Below, piece by piece: positions 17,125 to 24,613 of a stretch of DNA of 33,650 nt. How positions within the stretch are numbered: the stretch's first letter is position 1; each line of letters starts with the position of its first letter. Below the pieces are notes generated by a model. It saw only the letters and a program-made list of their open reading frames with translations. It did not search any database and was not told the origin of the DNA. A program made the position numbers and the translations under genes. The stretch is taken from positions 1 through 33,650 of the forward strand of contig JBBSJE010000046.1 in assembly GCA_038257535.1 (NCBI GenBank). Reading direction: 5' to 3'. The stretch comes from JAGTJU01 sp038257535. Lineage in GTDB: Bacteria > Myxococcota_A > Polyangia > Fen-1088.

Positions 17125-19101
17125 TCACCAATCCTTTCTTGCGCGATCGTCGGAGGCTTCGGCCTCGCCGCGCGCACCGTATTTGAAGGGCAGTCTTTGC
17201 AGTTCGCCTTCCAGGGCATCGAGAAGCTGCGCAGATTCGGCGCGCGTGAGGCCACCTGGCGCGGCGGGCTCACCAACGTCTGTGGAGGCCTGTGCCTGGG
17301 TCGCATTGCCAGTCTGGCCTCCCTGCGGTTGGCCGGCTTGCGGATCCTGCTGCGGTTCGCCGGATTGCTGTTGATCTTGCTGAGCGTCCTGTGGCTGCTC
17401 TTGACCTTGCTCTTGGTCTCGCGGGTCCGACTCGGTGCCTTGCTTATCTTTGCCCTCCGCTTTCCCCTGCTCCCCCTGTGGGTCGCCCGCTTGGCCTTGT
17501 TGCTGGTCCTCACTTTGTTGCTCACCTTGACCTTGCTGCGGGTCTTGACTCGGCTGTTGGTCTTGGCTCTTTGGCTCACCTTGACCCTGCTGCGGGTCTT
17601 GATTCTTCTGCTGTCCCTGCTTCTGCTGCCCCTGCTTTTGATCGTCCTGCTTCTGATCGTCCTGCTTCTGCTGTTCGTCCTGCTTCTTCTCAAGCTCGGC
17701 CAGCTTGCGGGCAACGAAGTCTCTATTAAACCACGCGTCTTGGTCGTTGGGCGCCAATGCGAGCGCTCCGTCAAACGCCTCAATTGCCGCTATCCAGCTC
17801 GCCTTCGTCTGCGCGGGGTTGCTGGCGAGTGTGGTTTCTCCGATGCGGTAACGCGCGTTGCCGAGGTTGTAGTACGCCTGTTGCTGAAGGCTTACGTCCG
17901 CAGTGTCGAGCGCGTGCCCGAACGCTTCTGCTGCGCCTTCGAAGCCGCCTTCCCTGTACTGGACGGTCCCCTCGTTGTACGTTATCACCGGCGCCGCCGT
18001 GTCAGATGTGGCGGCCTTGGCTTCGCGCATACCGAGCATCAGGATCAGCGCGGCGGCGACGGCCAGAGCCGTCTGCGATCGCACTGGTCGGCTCGCTTTG
18101 CGCTTGCGACGTTCACCCATCACCGGCTCGATCAACAACAACAAGATGGCCGCCGCCAGCGGCCACTGGAACTGCTCGTGATAAATTCGGTTCATGCGCG
18201 AGGTGACGGACTCCTTCGCGAGCCTCGCCAGGTGATCTCGGTACAGGACCTCAAGGCCTTGGCCGCTTTGGCCCAAGGGCTGGTAAGCCCCCCCTGTGAC
18301 CTGCGCTATCTTTTGCAAAGCCGCTTCGTCAAGGCGCGAGCGCACGGGCTCCCCCGCCGGGTCGCGCAGCAGATCGGCGCGGCCTTTGGCGTCCGTTACA
18401 GGAATCAGCTCACCTTGTGCCGTTCCCAGACCCACCGTGTAGATTGTCATGCCATCCTTCGCGGCCTGCTCCGCCGCCGTGATCGCGTTGCCTTCCAGAT
18501 CTTCCCCGTCCGTCATCAGCACCAAAACTTTTCGGCGATTGGGCTCCGTCGAAAACGCATGCTCCGCGGCGCGAATCGCCGTGGCCACGTCGGTGCCGCC
18601 GATGGGAATGATGCTCGTATCAAGCGCGCTCAGCGACAGTGAAAACATGTCGCGGTCGAGGGTTAGCGGCGTTTGCAGAAAGGCGTCTCCTGCGAAGGCA
18701 ACCAGCCCAAAGCGCCCGCCCTCGATGCGACGGCCGAGCTCTTCCACCGCCAACTTCGCGCGCTCAAGCCGGTTCGGGCGCAGGTCCTGCGCCAACATGC
18801 TCTTGGACGTGTCGACGGCGAACATGAGGTCTACGCCTTCACGCCGGGCTTCCTCGAAGTGATAACCCCACAGCGGCCGGGCCAGCGCCACGAATGCGCA
18901 AGCTGTGCCGAGGATCAGCAGCGTTTGTTTGAGCCTGCGCCGGCTGGCTGACAGCGAAGACACAAACGCCTCCACATGCCGTGTGCCAACGAAACGTCGC
19001 AGGGCGCGCTTGCGTTTGCGTCCGGACCACATCATCAACAGCGCCAAGGCGGCACAACCAAAGGCGCCCACGTACAGCCAGATTGGATAAAGGAAGGTCA
19101 T
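17125..19101 (-). CDS. BatB-BatC fusion: von Willebrand A domain plus TPR and Gln-rich tail
   Basis: ATG 19101 is favoured over ATG 19107 because the AGGAG at 19114-19110 is 8 bases from the former and only 2 from the latter. The 658-residue protein has N-terminal membrane helices (about 6-24 and 60-75) and a VWA domain with MIDAS motif DTSKS (Asp97, Ser99, Ser101), a Thr in GGTDVATAI and MTDGED. Two more membrane segments follow (about 300-355). TPR-like repeats come next (NEGTVQYREGGFEGAAEAF, YYNLGNARYRIGE), then about 130 residues of Gln/Asp/Gly/Lys low complexity, and a short conserved end (LDALEGELQRLP). Normally BatB and BatC are separate genes; here they are one frame. The gene ends just before batD. 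Confidence 0.9.
   Translation of the reverse strand: MTFLYPIWLYVGAFGCAALALLMMWSGRKRKRALRRFVGTRHVEAFVSSLSASRRRLKQTLLILGTACAFVALARPLWGYHFEEARREGVDLMFAVDTSKSMLAQDLRPNRLERAKLAVEELGRRIEGGRFGLVAFAGDAFLQTPLTLDRDMFSLSLSALDTSIIPIGGTDVATAIRAAEHAFSTEPNRRKVLVLMTDGEDLEGNAITAAEQAAKDGMTIYTVGLGTAQGELIPVTDAKGRADLLRDPAGEPVRSRLDEAALQKIAQVTGGAYQPLGQSGQGLEVLYRDHLARLAKESVTSRMNRIYHEQFQWPLAAAILLLLIEPVMGERRKRKASRPVRSQTALAVAAALILMLGMREAKAATSDTAAPVITYNEGTVQYREGGFEGAAEAFGHALDTADVSLQQQAYYNLGNARYRIGETTLASNPAQTKASWIAAIEAFDGALALAPNDQDAWFNRDFVARKLAELEKKQDEQQKQDDQKQDDQKQGQQKQGQQKNQDPQQGQGEPKSQDQQPSQDPQQGQGEQQSEDQQQGQAGDPQGEQGKAEGKDKQGTESDPRDQEQGQEQPQDAQQDQQQSGEPQQDPQAGQPQGGQTGNATQAQASTDVGEPAAPGGLTRAESAQLLDALEGELQRLPFKYGARGEAEASDDRARKDW
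17521..17670. repeat. Tandem direct repeats coding the Gln-rich linker
   Basis: A 28-base block (CTCACCTTGACC, then CTGCTGCGGGTCTTGA with one variable base between) occurs at 17521-17548 and again at 17575-17602, a 54-base period. A 15-base unit, GATCGTCCTGCTTCT, is repeated in tandem at 17640-17654 and 17655-17669. Both encode Gln-rich segments on the minus strand and are likely sites of length change by slippage. Confidence 0.75.
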
Positions 19102-19111
19102 GTTCATGCTC

Positions 19112-20110
19112 CTAGGGAAGGCGACGCCTGAGGCCAAAAGCGGCGGCGAGCTCAAAACCAAGTAAAGCCAGTCCCGGAAAGGCGGCCCAGGCGAAGCGCT
19201 CTTCGTAGGTCTGTATGCGGTCTACGGTACGGGTGGTTTTCTCCATGGCATCGATCTCGTCGTAAACGCGGGCAAGTGAATCGGTGTCGGTGGCGCGAAA
19301 GAACGTTCCGCCCGTGGTATCGGCGATCTCTTGCAGCGTTTTTTCATCGACGTCGACCTTCGTCATTACGATCCGGCGCCGCCCATCCCGCCCCACAATC
19401 GGCATGGGCGCTTCTCCTTCGCGCCCGACGCCAACGGTATAAACCTTCACCCCTTCAGCCGCGGCCGCTTGAGCCGCCAAAGTCGGCTGCACCTTGCCGG
19501 CGTTGTTCATCCCGTCGGTCAGCAGGATGACAATCTTGGACTTCGACGTTTTTTCGTTGCGCAGCCGGTTCACGCTGGCCGCAAGAGCGGAACCCACGGC
19601 GGTGCCATCTTGAACGACGCCCGTCTGCAGGCGCTGCAAGTTGCTAACAAGCCAATCGTGGTCGAGCGTCAACGGGCTAAGCAAGTAGGGCGCGCCTGCG
19701 AACGCCACAATGCCAATGCGATCGTTTGGCCGCGCGGCGATGAAGCGTTCAACGACCTCCCTGACGCTGTCGATCCGGCTGGCGGCTTCTCCGTCCCTCT
19801 CCATGTCAAGCGCCTCCATGGAAGACGAAACGTCGACCGCCAAAACCATGTCGATGCCGCTTGCTTCCACCTTTTCGTGTGCACGGCTCATCTGGGGCCG
19901 CGACAGGGCCACGATCAGCGCCGCCACCGACAAATAGCGTATGGCTGGAAGCAAGCCTCCGATTCGGCTGCGTGAGGCACGTGCTGCGACGCTTGCCACC
20001 TCCGTGCTGGGGTAAACCACGGCGGCACGCCGCCCGATCCGCGCGCGGATGATGGCAAACACCGGCAAAGCCAGCAGCAGCCACAAAAGCTGTGGGTCAT
20101 GAAACGTCAT
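19112..20110 (-). CDS. batA: BatA von Willebrand factor A membrane protein
   Basis: A 332-residue protein with N-terminal membrane helices (about 6-22 and 56-70), a VWA domain with an intact MIDAS metal site (DVSSS, Asp93/Ser95/Ser97; DGTAVGSAL; LLTDGMN) and a C-terminal membrane helix (about 305-325). This topology puts the VWA domain on one face of the inner membrane for divalent-metal-dependent protein contacts. ATG 20110 overlaps the stop of the DUF4381-like gene (ATGA). It is the first of two VWA proteins in the cluster, and MoxR ATPases commonly act as chaperones on such domains. Confidence 0.93.
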   Translation of the reverse strand: MTFHDPQLLWLLLALPVFAIIRARIGRRAAVVYPSTEVASVAARASRSRIGGLLPAIRYLSVAALIVALSRPQMSRAHEKVEASGIDMVLAVDVSSSMEALDMERDGEAASRIDSVREVVERFIAARPNDRIGIVAFAGAPYLLSPLTLDHDWLVSNLQRLQTGVVQDGTAVGSALAASVNRLRNEKTSKSKIVILLTDGMNNAGKVQPTLAAQAAAAEGVKVYTVGVGREGEAPMPIVGRDGRRRIVMTKVDVDEKTLQEIADTTGGTFFRATDTDSLARVYDEIDAMEKTTRTVDRIQTYEERFAWAAFPGLALLGFELAAAFGLRRRLP

Positions 20111-20745
20111 GTCGTGGCTCCGTTCGTTTGGGTTGACGCCACAGCGCCCTTGCGCGTCTGCTTTCGCAATTCCATTTGCGCTTCGTGGGCGCGGTCGACA
20201 AAGCCTGTGGCCAGCTTGTGTAGAACGTGCATCTGCTCCGCCGAAATCGTGAGCCCCGCGAACTTCACGAGATCACTCTGCGAAAGCAGGCGCGCCAGAT
20301 CGTTGCGATGGGGCAGCAACGCCGGCGCCGCGGTGGTGTCCATAAGCAGGTCAGTCAAAAATTCCTCAGTTGTCTTGTGCGCAGCGCGCACAGCGAAGCG
20401 CGCCTCAATGTAGGCTCGAACAGCGTCAGACACGGCATCCACAAGCGCGCCACCTTGACCGGGCGCGATCAGCGCCGCCGCCGCATGCAGCCGCTGTTTC
20501 GCTAGCTGATATGCCGTTTTGGATCTGTTGGCCCGCCACCGATAGATCTGCCATGCCACCACAACGAGTGCGATGCCCAAGGCCGCCATGGCGGCATAGG
20601 TGCCCCACTGCCCCGACGAGGGAATGGTCAAAGGCCCGCGAATGTCCCGAATGTCTTCCCCCGCACTTGCAGCGGCCACCGCGGTCGCAGCGCACACGAA
20701 GGACGCAGAGGTTGCCAACAGCGTATTGATAAACGTTTTGTTCAT
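20107..20745 (-). CDS. DUF4381-like membrane protein of the Bat cluster
   Basis: This 212-residue protein has an N-terminal signal-like stretch (1-27) and a short periplasmic segment starting near GPLTIPSSG. One membrane helix follows (about 49-68, ending WQIYRW), then a cytoplasmic helical domain (YQLAKQRLHAAAAL, AYIEARFAVRAAHKTTEEFLTDL, LLSQSDLVKFAG). The segment RFAVRAAHKTTEEFL and 'SDLVKFA' match the small membrane protein usually placed between DUF58 and BatA. Its start overlaps the DUF58 stop and its stop overlaps the BatA start, both by 4 bases, so all three are translationally coupled. Confidence 0.75.
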   Translation of the reverse strand: MNKTFINTLLATSASFVCAATAVAAASAGEDIRDIRGPLTIPSSGQWGTYAAMAALGIALVVVAWQIYRWRANRSKTAYQLAKQRLHAAAALIAPGQGGALVDAVSDAVRAYIEARFAVRAAHKTTEEFLTDLLMDTTAAPALLPHRNDLARLLSQSDLVKFAGLTISAEQMHVLHKLATGFVDRAHEAQMELRKQTRKGAVASTQTNGATT

Positions 20746-21653
20746 GAGCGTCTCCCGTTGGGTGCAGCAAAAAAGCGCAACAACGCCGGAAGGTAATCAG
20801 TGGCGGCGTCGATATCGATGATGGCGGCGCCGGCCGCGCGCAGCCGCTTGGCCACAGCTTCCTTGTGCTTCGCTGCCGCCAGCGCGAACTGCTTTCGCAC
20901 TTCTTTTCGTGCCGTGTCGATCTCCAACACGGCGCCGGTTTCGGCGTCTTCAAGCGTCACAATGCCAACGTCGGGAAGGTCGAGTTCGTGAGGATCGTGC
21001 ACCCAAACGCCGATGAGCTCGTGTCGGTGTGCGGACAGATCGAGGGCGTGCCCCAGCGCGCGGTTGACCGCTGCGTCACCATGGGTATGAAAGTCCGAGA
21101 TCACGAAGACGGCGGCACGGCGGCGGGTAATGGTGTTGATGAAGTCAAGCGCCTTTGCGATGTTGGTGCCTGGGTTCTTAGGCTCCGTTGCCAAGATCTC
21201 GTGCACCAAACGCATGATGTGGCCGTGACCGCTTTGGGGCGGAACGAATCGCTCAACTTCGTCGGAGAACAGAACCAAACCCACCTTGTCGCGGCTCCGC
21301 ATCGCTGCCAGCGCCAAGACGCTCGCGAGTTCGGCGGCCAGCTCCCGTTTGCTCGCGCCGCCTGATCCGAAATCGCCCGAGGCGCTAATGTCGATCGCGA
21401 GGATAATGGTTAGCTCCCGTTCTTCCCGGAATTTCTTGATGAAGGGCCTTCCCGCGCGGGCGGTGACGTTCCAGTCGATCGCGCGCACGTCATCGCCCGG
21501 CGCGTATTCGCGGACTTCGTCGAAATCCATTCCCCGTCCACGGAACACGGAGCGGTAACCGCCCGAGATCTGATCTTCGACGGCCTTGCGGGTTCTAAGT
21601 TCAAGTTGTCTCGCCTTCTCGAAGACGGTGGACGTGGGGCGGTCAGCTTCCAT
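20742..21653 (-). CDS. DUF58 domain protein (MoxR partner)
   Basis: The 303 residues include the DUF58 signature near the N-terminus (DFDEVREYAPGDDVRAIDWN, then TARAGRPFIKKFREERE) and a degenerate VWA-like fold (ILAIDISASGDFGSG, VGLVLFSDEVERFVPP, AVFVISDFHTHGD). DUF58 proteins are the usual partner encoded directly after MoxR ATPases. ATG 21653 has AAGGAG about 10 bases upstream, overlapping the end of the moxR gene. It is probably cytoplasmic. Confidence 0.93.
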   Translation of the reverse strand: MEADRPTSTVFEKARQLELRTRKAVEDQISGGYRSVFRGRGMDFDEVREYAPGDDVRAIDWNVTARAGRPFIKKFREERELTIILAIDISASGDFGSGGASKRELAAELASVLALAAMRSRDKVGLVLFSDEVERFVPPQSGHGHIMRLVHEILATEPKNPGTNIAKALDFINTITRRRAAVFVISDFHTHGDAAVNRALGHALDLSAHRHELIGVWVHDPHELDLPDVGIVTLEDAETGAVLEIDTARKEVRKQFALAAAKHKEAVAKRLRAAGAAIIDIDAATDYLPALLRFFAAPNGRRS

Positions 21654-21664
21654 GGCACGACTCC

Positions 21665-22690
21665 TTAAGGAACGGCGATTTGGTCCAGGATTGTGGCAAG
21701 CACCTGCTCGGTTCCGATCCGCTGCGCGTCCGCTTCGTAGGTAACGGCCACGCGATGCCGAAACACACTTGGCGCCAGCGACTTGACGTCTTGCGGAGTG
21801 ACATAGGAACGCCCTTGCAAATAGGCGCGCGCCTTCGACGCGATGGCGAGAGCAATGGTTGCGCGGGGCGAAGCGCCGTATCGGATGAGATGCGACAGCT
21901 TCATGCCGTGTCGCTCCGAATGGCGTGTGGCGTCGACAAGCGAAAGGATGTAACGCCTGATGCGCTCGTCGAGATAAACCTTGTCCACCTCAGCGCGCGA
22001 CGCTTGAATCTCTTCCAGCGACACCACCGGGCGCACCTCTAGCTTCGGCGAAGTTTGCGCCATGGCATCGAGAATCCGGCCTTCTTCGGCAAGCGTGGGA
22101 TAATCGACGGTGATCTTCAGCATGAACCTGTCAAGCTGAGCCTCCGGCAAGGGATACGTGCCTTCCTGCTCCACCGGGTTCTGCGTTGCCATCACCAAAA
22201 AGGGCTGTGGCAGTTTGTGCGTGGTCTCGCCAAGCGTTACCTGGTGTTCCTGCATCGCTTCGAGCAACGCGCTTTGCACTTTGGCTGGCGCGCGGTTGAT
22301 TTCGTCGGCCAGAACAAAGTTGGCGAACACGGGGCCTCGCTTGGTCTCGAACGTTCCCTCGCGTGGGTTGTAGATAAGCGTGCCCACCACATCGGCGGGC
22401 AACATGTCAGGTGTGAACTGAATGCGACGAAATCGCGCGTCCACAGCCTGCGCCAACGTTTTCAAGGCCAGCGTTTTCGCAAGCCCGGGCACGCCTTCGA
22501 GCAACACGTGCCCGTTGCCGAGAAGCGCCACGAGCAGACCGTCAACAAGCTCATTTTGGCCCACGAACACGCGGGCTATCTCGTCTCTCAGGGTCTTTAT
22601 CCAGGGCGCTGCGCGGGGAAAATCGTGGTCTGTTTCTAAGATTTCTGGTGGTGAGGTGCGTAGGTTGGGTGCGGTGGCGATGCTTTGCAT
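21665..22690 (-). CDS. MoxR-family AAA+ ATPase
   Basis: The 341-residue ATPase has Walker A GVPGLAKT (66-73) and Walker B FVLADEINRA (Asp129-Glu130), then sensor 1 in VMATQNPVEQEGTYPLPEAQLDRF form and the MoxR lid domain. ATG 22690 is chosen because an AAGGAG lies about 11 bases upstream; the open frame to 22729 has only a TTG and no SD. MoxR proteins use ATP to remodel or insert metals into VWA-domain partners, here DUF58, BatA and the BatB/C fusion. It is first in the minus-strand operon, so its upstream region should carry the main promoter. Confidence 0.95.
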   Translation of the reverse strand: MQSIATAPNLRTSPPEILETDHDFPRAAPWIKTLRDEIARVFVGQNELVDGLLVALLGNGHVLLEGVPGLAKTLALKTLAQAVDARFRRIQFTPDMLPADVVGTLIYNPREGTFETKRGPVFANFVLADEINRAPAKVQSALLEAMQEHQVTLGETTHKLPQPFLVMATQNPVEQEGTYPLPEAQLDRFMLKITVDYPTLAEEGRILDAMAQTSPKLEVRPVVSLEEIQASRAEVDKVYLDERIRRYILSLVDATRHSERHGMKLSHLIRYGASPRATIALAIASKARAYLQGRSYVTPQDVKSLAPSVFRHRVAVTYEADAQRIGTEQVLATILDQIAVP

Positions 22691-22770
22691 GGTTTGGGGG
22701 CTCCTTCTATCGGTTTGGCCTGACTTCAATGAAGTGTGTCCCCCGCACCCTGCTGGTTTCTTGCACCACC

Positions 22771-22786
22771 ATTACAAGTTTGTAAT
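22771..22786. promoter_or_regulatory. Palindrome in the moxR upstream region
   Basis: ATTACAA and TTGTAAT form a 7-bp inverted repeat with a 2-base centre, 81 bases upstream of the moxR start and 155 bases before the divergent outer-membrane gene. It is AT-rich against a GC-rich background. It has the form of a dimeric repressor site; the TTACAA..TTGTAA pattern recalls BlaI/MecI-type operators, but no such regulator is in the window. Confidence 0.4.
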
Positions 22787-22882
22787 GCGGCATGAATGCT
22801 TTTTTTAAACGCTCTTGTGCCGCTTATGAGGGTTGATGGGGAGGGGATCGCATGGATGAGCAGGCAACCCGCGCGCAGCGGC

Positions 22883-22911
22883 TTGACACTCTTCATCGAT
22901 CTGCGAACTTC
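22883..22911 (+). promoter_or_regulatory. Weak candidate sigma-70 promoter for the outer-membrane gene
   Basis: A perfect TTGACA (22883-22888) lies 58 bases before ATG 22941. The -10 position after a 17-base spacer reads AACTTC, a poor match, so the call is tentative. Confidence 0.3.
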
Positions 22912-22940
22912 TACGTGTGCGGATGCGTAGGGGAGGGAAG

Positions 22941-24359
22941 ATGCTACGGCGTCGAGTCAACGCTTCGGTGGTCTTGTTGGTGCTCACTCAGCATGGCTTT
23001 TCGCCGCTGCCTGAGTTGGCCTACGCTCAGGAAGGGGAGCAACACCACGAAAGCCACTCGGCACCGGGAGAAGCTCAGCAGCATCCGCCCCGTCCCGGCG
23101 CACCGGAAAGTGACGAGCACGCTGCAGAGCCCTTGAGGCACGACGCCACGGCTGACCATGCACGCATGATGAAGGCAATGGTCGGCCCGCTCGGGCTGTC
23201 AATGCGGCAGTTCGCCTCGGGCACATCTTGGCAACCCGCCACGTCTCCGATGTATGGACACATGTGGCTCGTGGACGACTGGACGCTGATGCTGCATTAC
23301 AACGTCTTTGCGGGCTTGGATGTACAAGGCACGCCCAAAGGTAAAACAGCGTTTGCAACGGCTAACTGGGCGATGGGCATGGCGCAGAGGACCCTGCTTG
23401 GAGGGCAGCTCACCGTCCGTGCAATGTTTAGCCTCGAACCGTTGGCTGGACGTAGGGGCTATCCCCTGCTTCTGCAAACGGGTGAGACCGCCTACGGCGA
23501 GCCGCTTGTCGACAGGCAGCATCCACACGATCTCTTCATGGAACTTGCCATGAGGTACAACCACGCCCTTGGAGACACCCTAGCCTTCGAACTTTACGTT
23601 GCCCCTTCTGGTGAGCCCGCTCTGGGCGCTCCTGCCTTTCCGCATCGAATCTCTGCGTATGCGGATCCCTTTGCGCCGCTGGGGCATCACTGGCAAGATT
23701 CGTCTCACATTTCTTTCGGAGTCGTCACGGTTGGGCTTTATAGCCGCCAGGTGAAACTAGAGGCGTCGTGGTTCAACGGTGTAGAGCCTGATGAACAAAG
23801 ATACGGAATCGATCTCAAGGTTCCGGACTCATACTCAACGCGGCTGACGGTCAACCCGACGCCCAACTGGAGCATGCAAGCGTCATATGGTTTTTTGGCA
23901 GCGCCCGAGGCACGAGAGCCGGAGCAAAGCCTGCACCGTCTGAGTGCATCGGCCATCTACAACCGCCGGCTGCCGGGTGGCGACAATTGGGCAACAACCT
24001 TCGTTTGGGGACAGAACCTGCCATCGGGACACGCTGGAACGAACGCATTGTTGGCAGAAACCAACTTTCGCACGGGGCATAATGTCCTGTTCTCACGAGG
24101 TGAATTCGTTCAGAAGACGGCGCACGACTTTGCGCTTGATGGGGTTGACGAACACGAAGTGCTTCCGGTAGGCATGCTCGCTGTTGGCTACGTCCGGGAG
24201 TTTGGCCCCTACGCGAAAGTCATTCCGGGCCTCGGCGGGCGCATCGCCGTCAACGCGGTTGATGAGACGCTCGGTCAACTCTACGGAAGCCGATTTCCAG
24301 TGGGTGGCATCGTCTTCGTAAGGGTGCGGCCTGCGGACATGATGTTTATGGGACCTTGA
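22941..24359 (+). CDS. Outer-membrane barrel protein with His-rich N-terminus
   Basis: ATG 22941 follows a GGGAGGG purine tract. The 472-residue protein has a signal peptide (cleavage near AYA-QE, about residue 30). A His-rich mature N-terminus follows (EQHHESHS, QQHPP, and single His residues through DHARMMKAM). The rest is a beta-barrel-like body with alternating aromatic strands (MYGHMWLVDDWTLMLHYNVF, DRQHPHDLFMELAM, HRISAYADPFAPLGHHWQDS). Many His and Met residues suggest metal contact. Relatives I recall are found near heavy-metal efflux genes, but nothing of that kind is adjacent here. Function is not assigned; the outer-membrane location is inferred. Confidence 0.7.
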   Translation: MLRRRVNASVVLLVLTQHGFSPLPELAYAQEGEQHHESHSAPGEAQQHPPRPGAPESDEHAAEPLRHDATADHARMMKAMVGPLGLSMRQFASGTSWQPATSPMYGHMWLVDDWTLMLHYNVFAGLDVQGTPKGKTAFATANWAMGMAQRTLLGGQLTVRAMFSLEPLAGRRGYPLLLQTGETAYGEPLVDRQHPHDLFMELAMRYNHALGDTLAFELYVAPSGEPALGAPAFPHRISAYADPFAPLGHHWQDSSHISFGVVTVGLYSRQVKLEASWFNGVEPDEQRYGIDLKVPDSYSTRLTVNPTPNWSMQASYGFLAAPEAREPEQSLHRLSASAIYNRRLPGGDNWATTFVWGQNLPSGHAGTNALLAETNFRTGHNVLFSRGEFVQKTAHDFALDGVDEHEVLPVGMLAVGYVREFGPYAKVIPGLGGRIAVNAVDETLGQLYGSRFPVGGIVFVRVRPADMMFMGP

Positions 24360-24385
24360 CGAGGCGCGCGGCCGAGCATCGAAGA

Positions 24386-24532
24386 TGCGCGTGGGGAGCT
24401 TTGCAAGAAGTTGAGGCCTACCGCACGGAGATCTCTGATGGCGGCGGCGCAAGCATCTTGATCCCCGAGCCGCAGCCAAATTGGCACGCCGTGCGCATCT
24501 CAGGACACGAGGCTTTGCCTTTCAAAAAGTGA
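24386..24532 (+). other. Unexplained open tail that may be a gene fragment
   Basis: Within the 254-base gap after the outer-membrane gene, one plus-strand frame reads ALQEVEAYRTEISDGGGASI, then LIPEPQPNWHAV and HEALPFKK before TGA 24530. It looks more protein-like than the other frames but has no start signal, and I recognise no family. It may be a C-terminal remnant or chance. Confidence 0.2.
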
Positions 24533-24562
24533 TGCCTGCCCAGTAGCCTGTGGCATCCTTTT
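24531..24562 (+). terminator. Candidate terminator between convergent genes
   Basis: GATGCC (24531-24536) pairs with GGCATC (24552-24557) across a 15-base loop, followed by CTTTT. It lies 171 bases after the outer-membrane gene and about 50 bases before the end of the oppositely oriented DUF885 gene. Confidence 0.4.
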
Positions 24563-24613
24563 CGTCGGTTTTCGCGAACAGAAGGGCATCTCGACCAAGC
24601 GTCGTTCACCAGA

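Noticed and set aside
17380..17700. Possible CRISPR-like or tandem array
   Set aside because: The repeats are codon-periodic (15 and 54 bases), in frame with the Gln-rich coding region, and lack uniform spacers.
17074..18642. Long plus-strand open frame (522 codons) very rich in Leu
   Set aside because: It is antisense to the BatB/BatC fusion; the Leu runs are the reverse reading of Gln-rich codons. The minus strand has clear VWA and TPR motifs.
24093..24479. Minus-strand open frame across the end of the outer-membrane gene
   Set aside because: Its Arg/His/Pro-rich composition and antisense position mark it as a shadow; no start signal.
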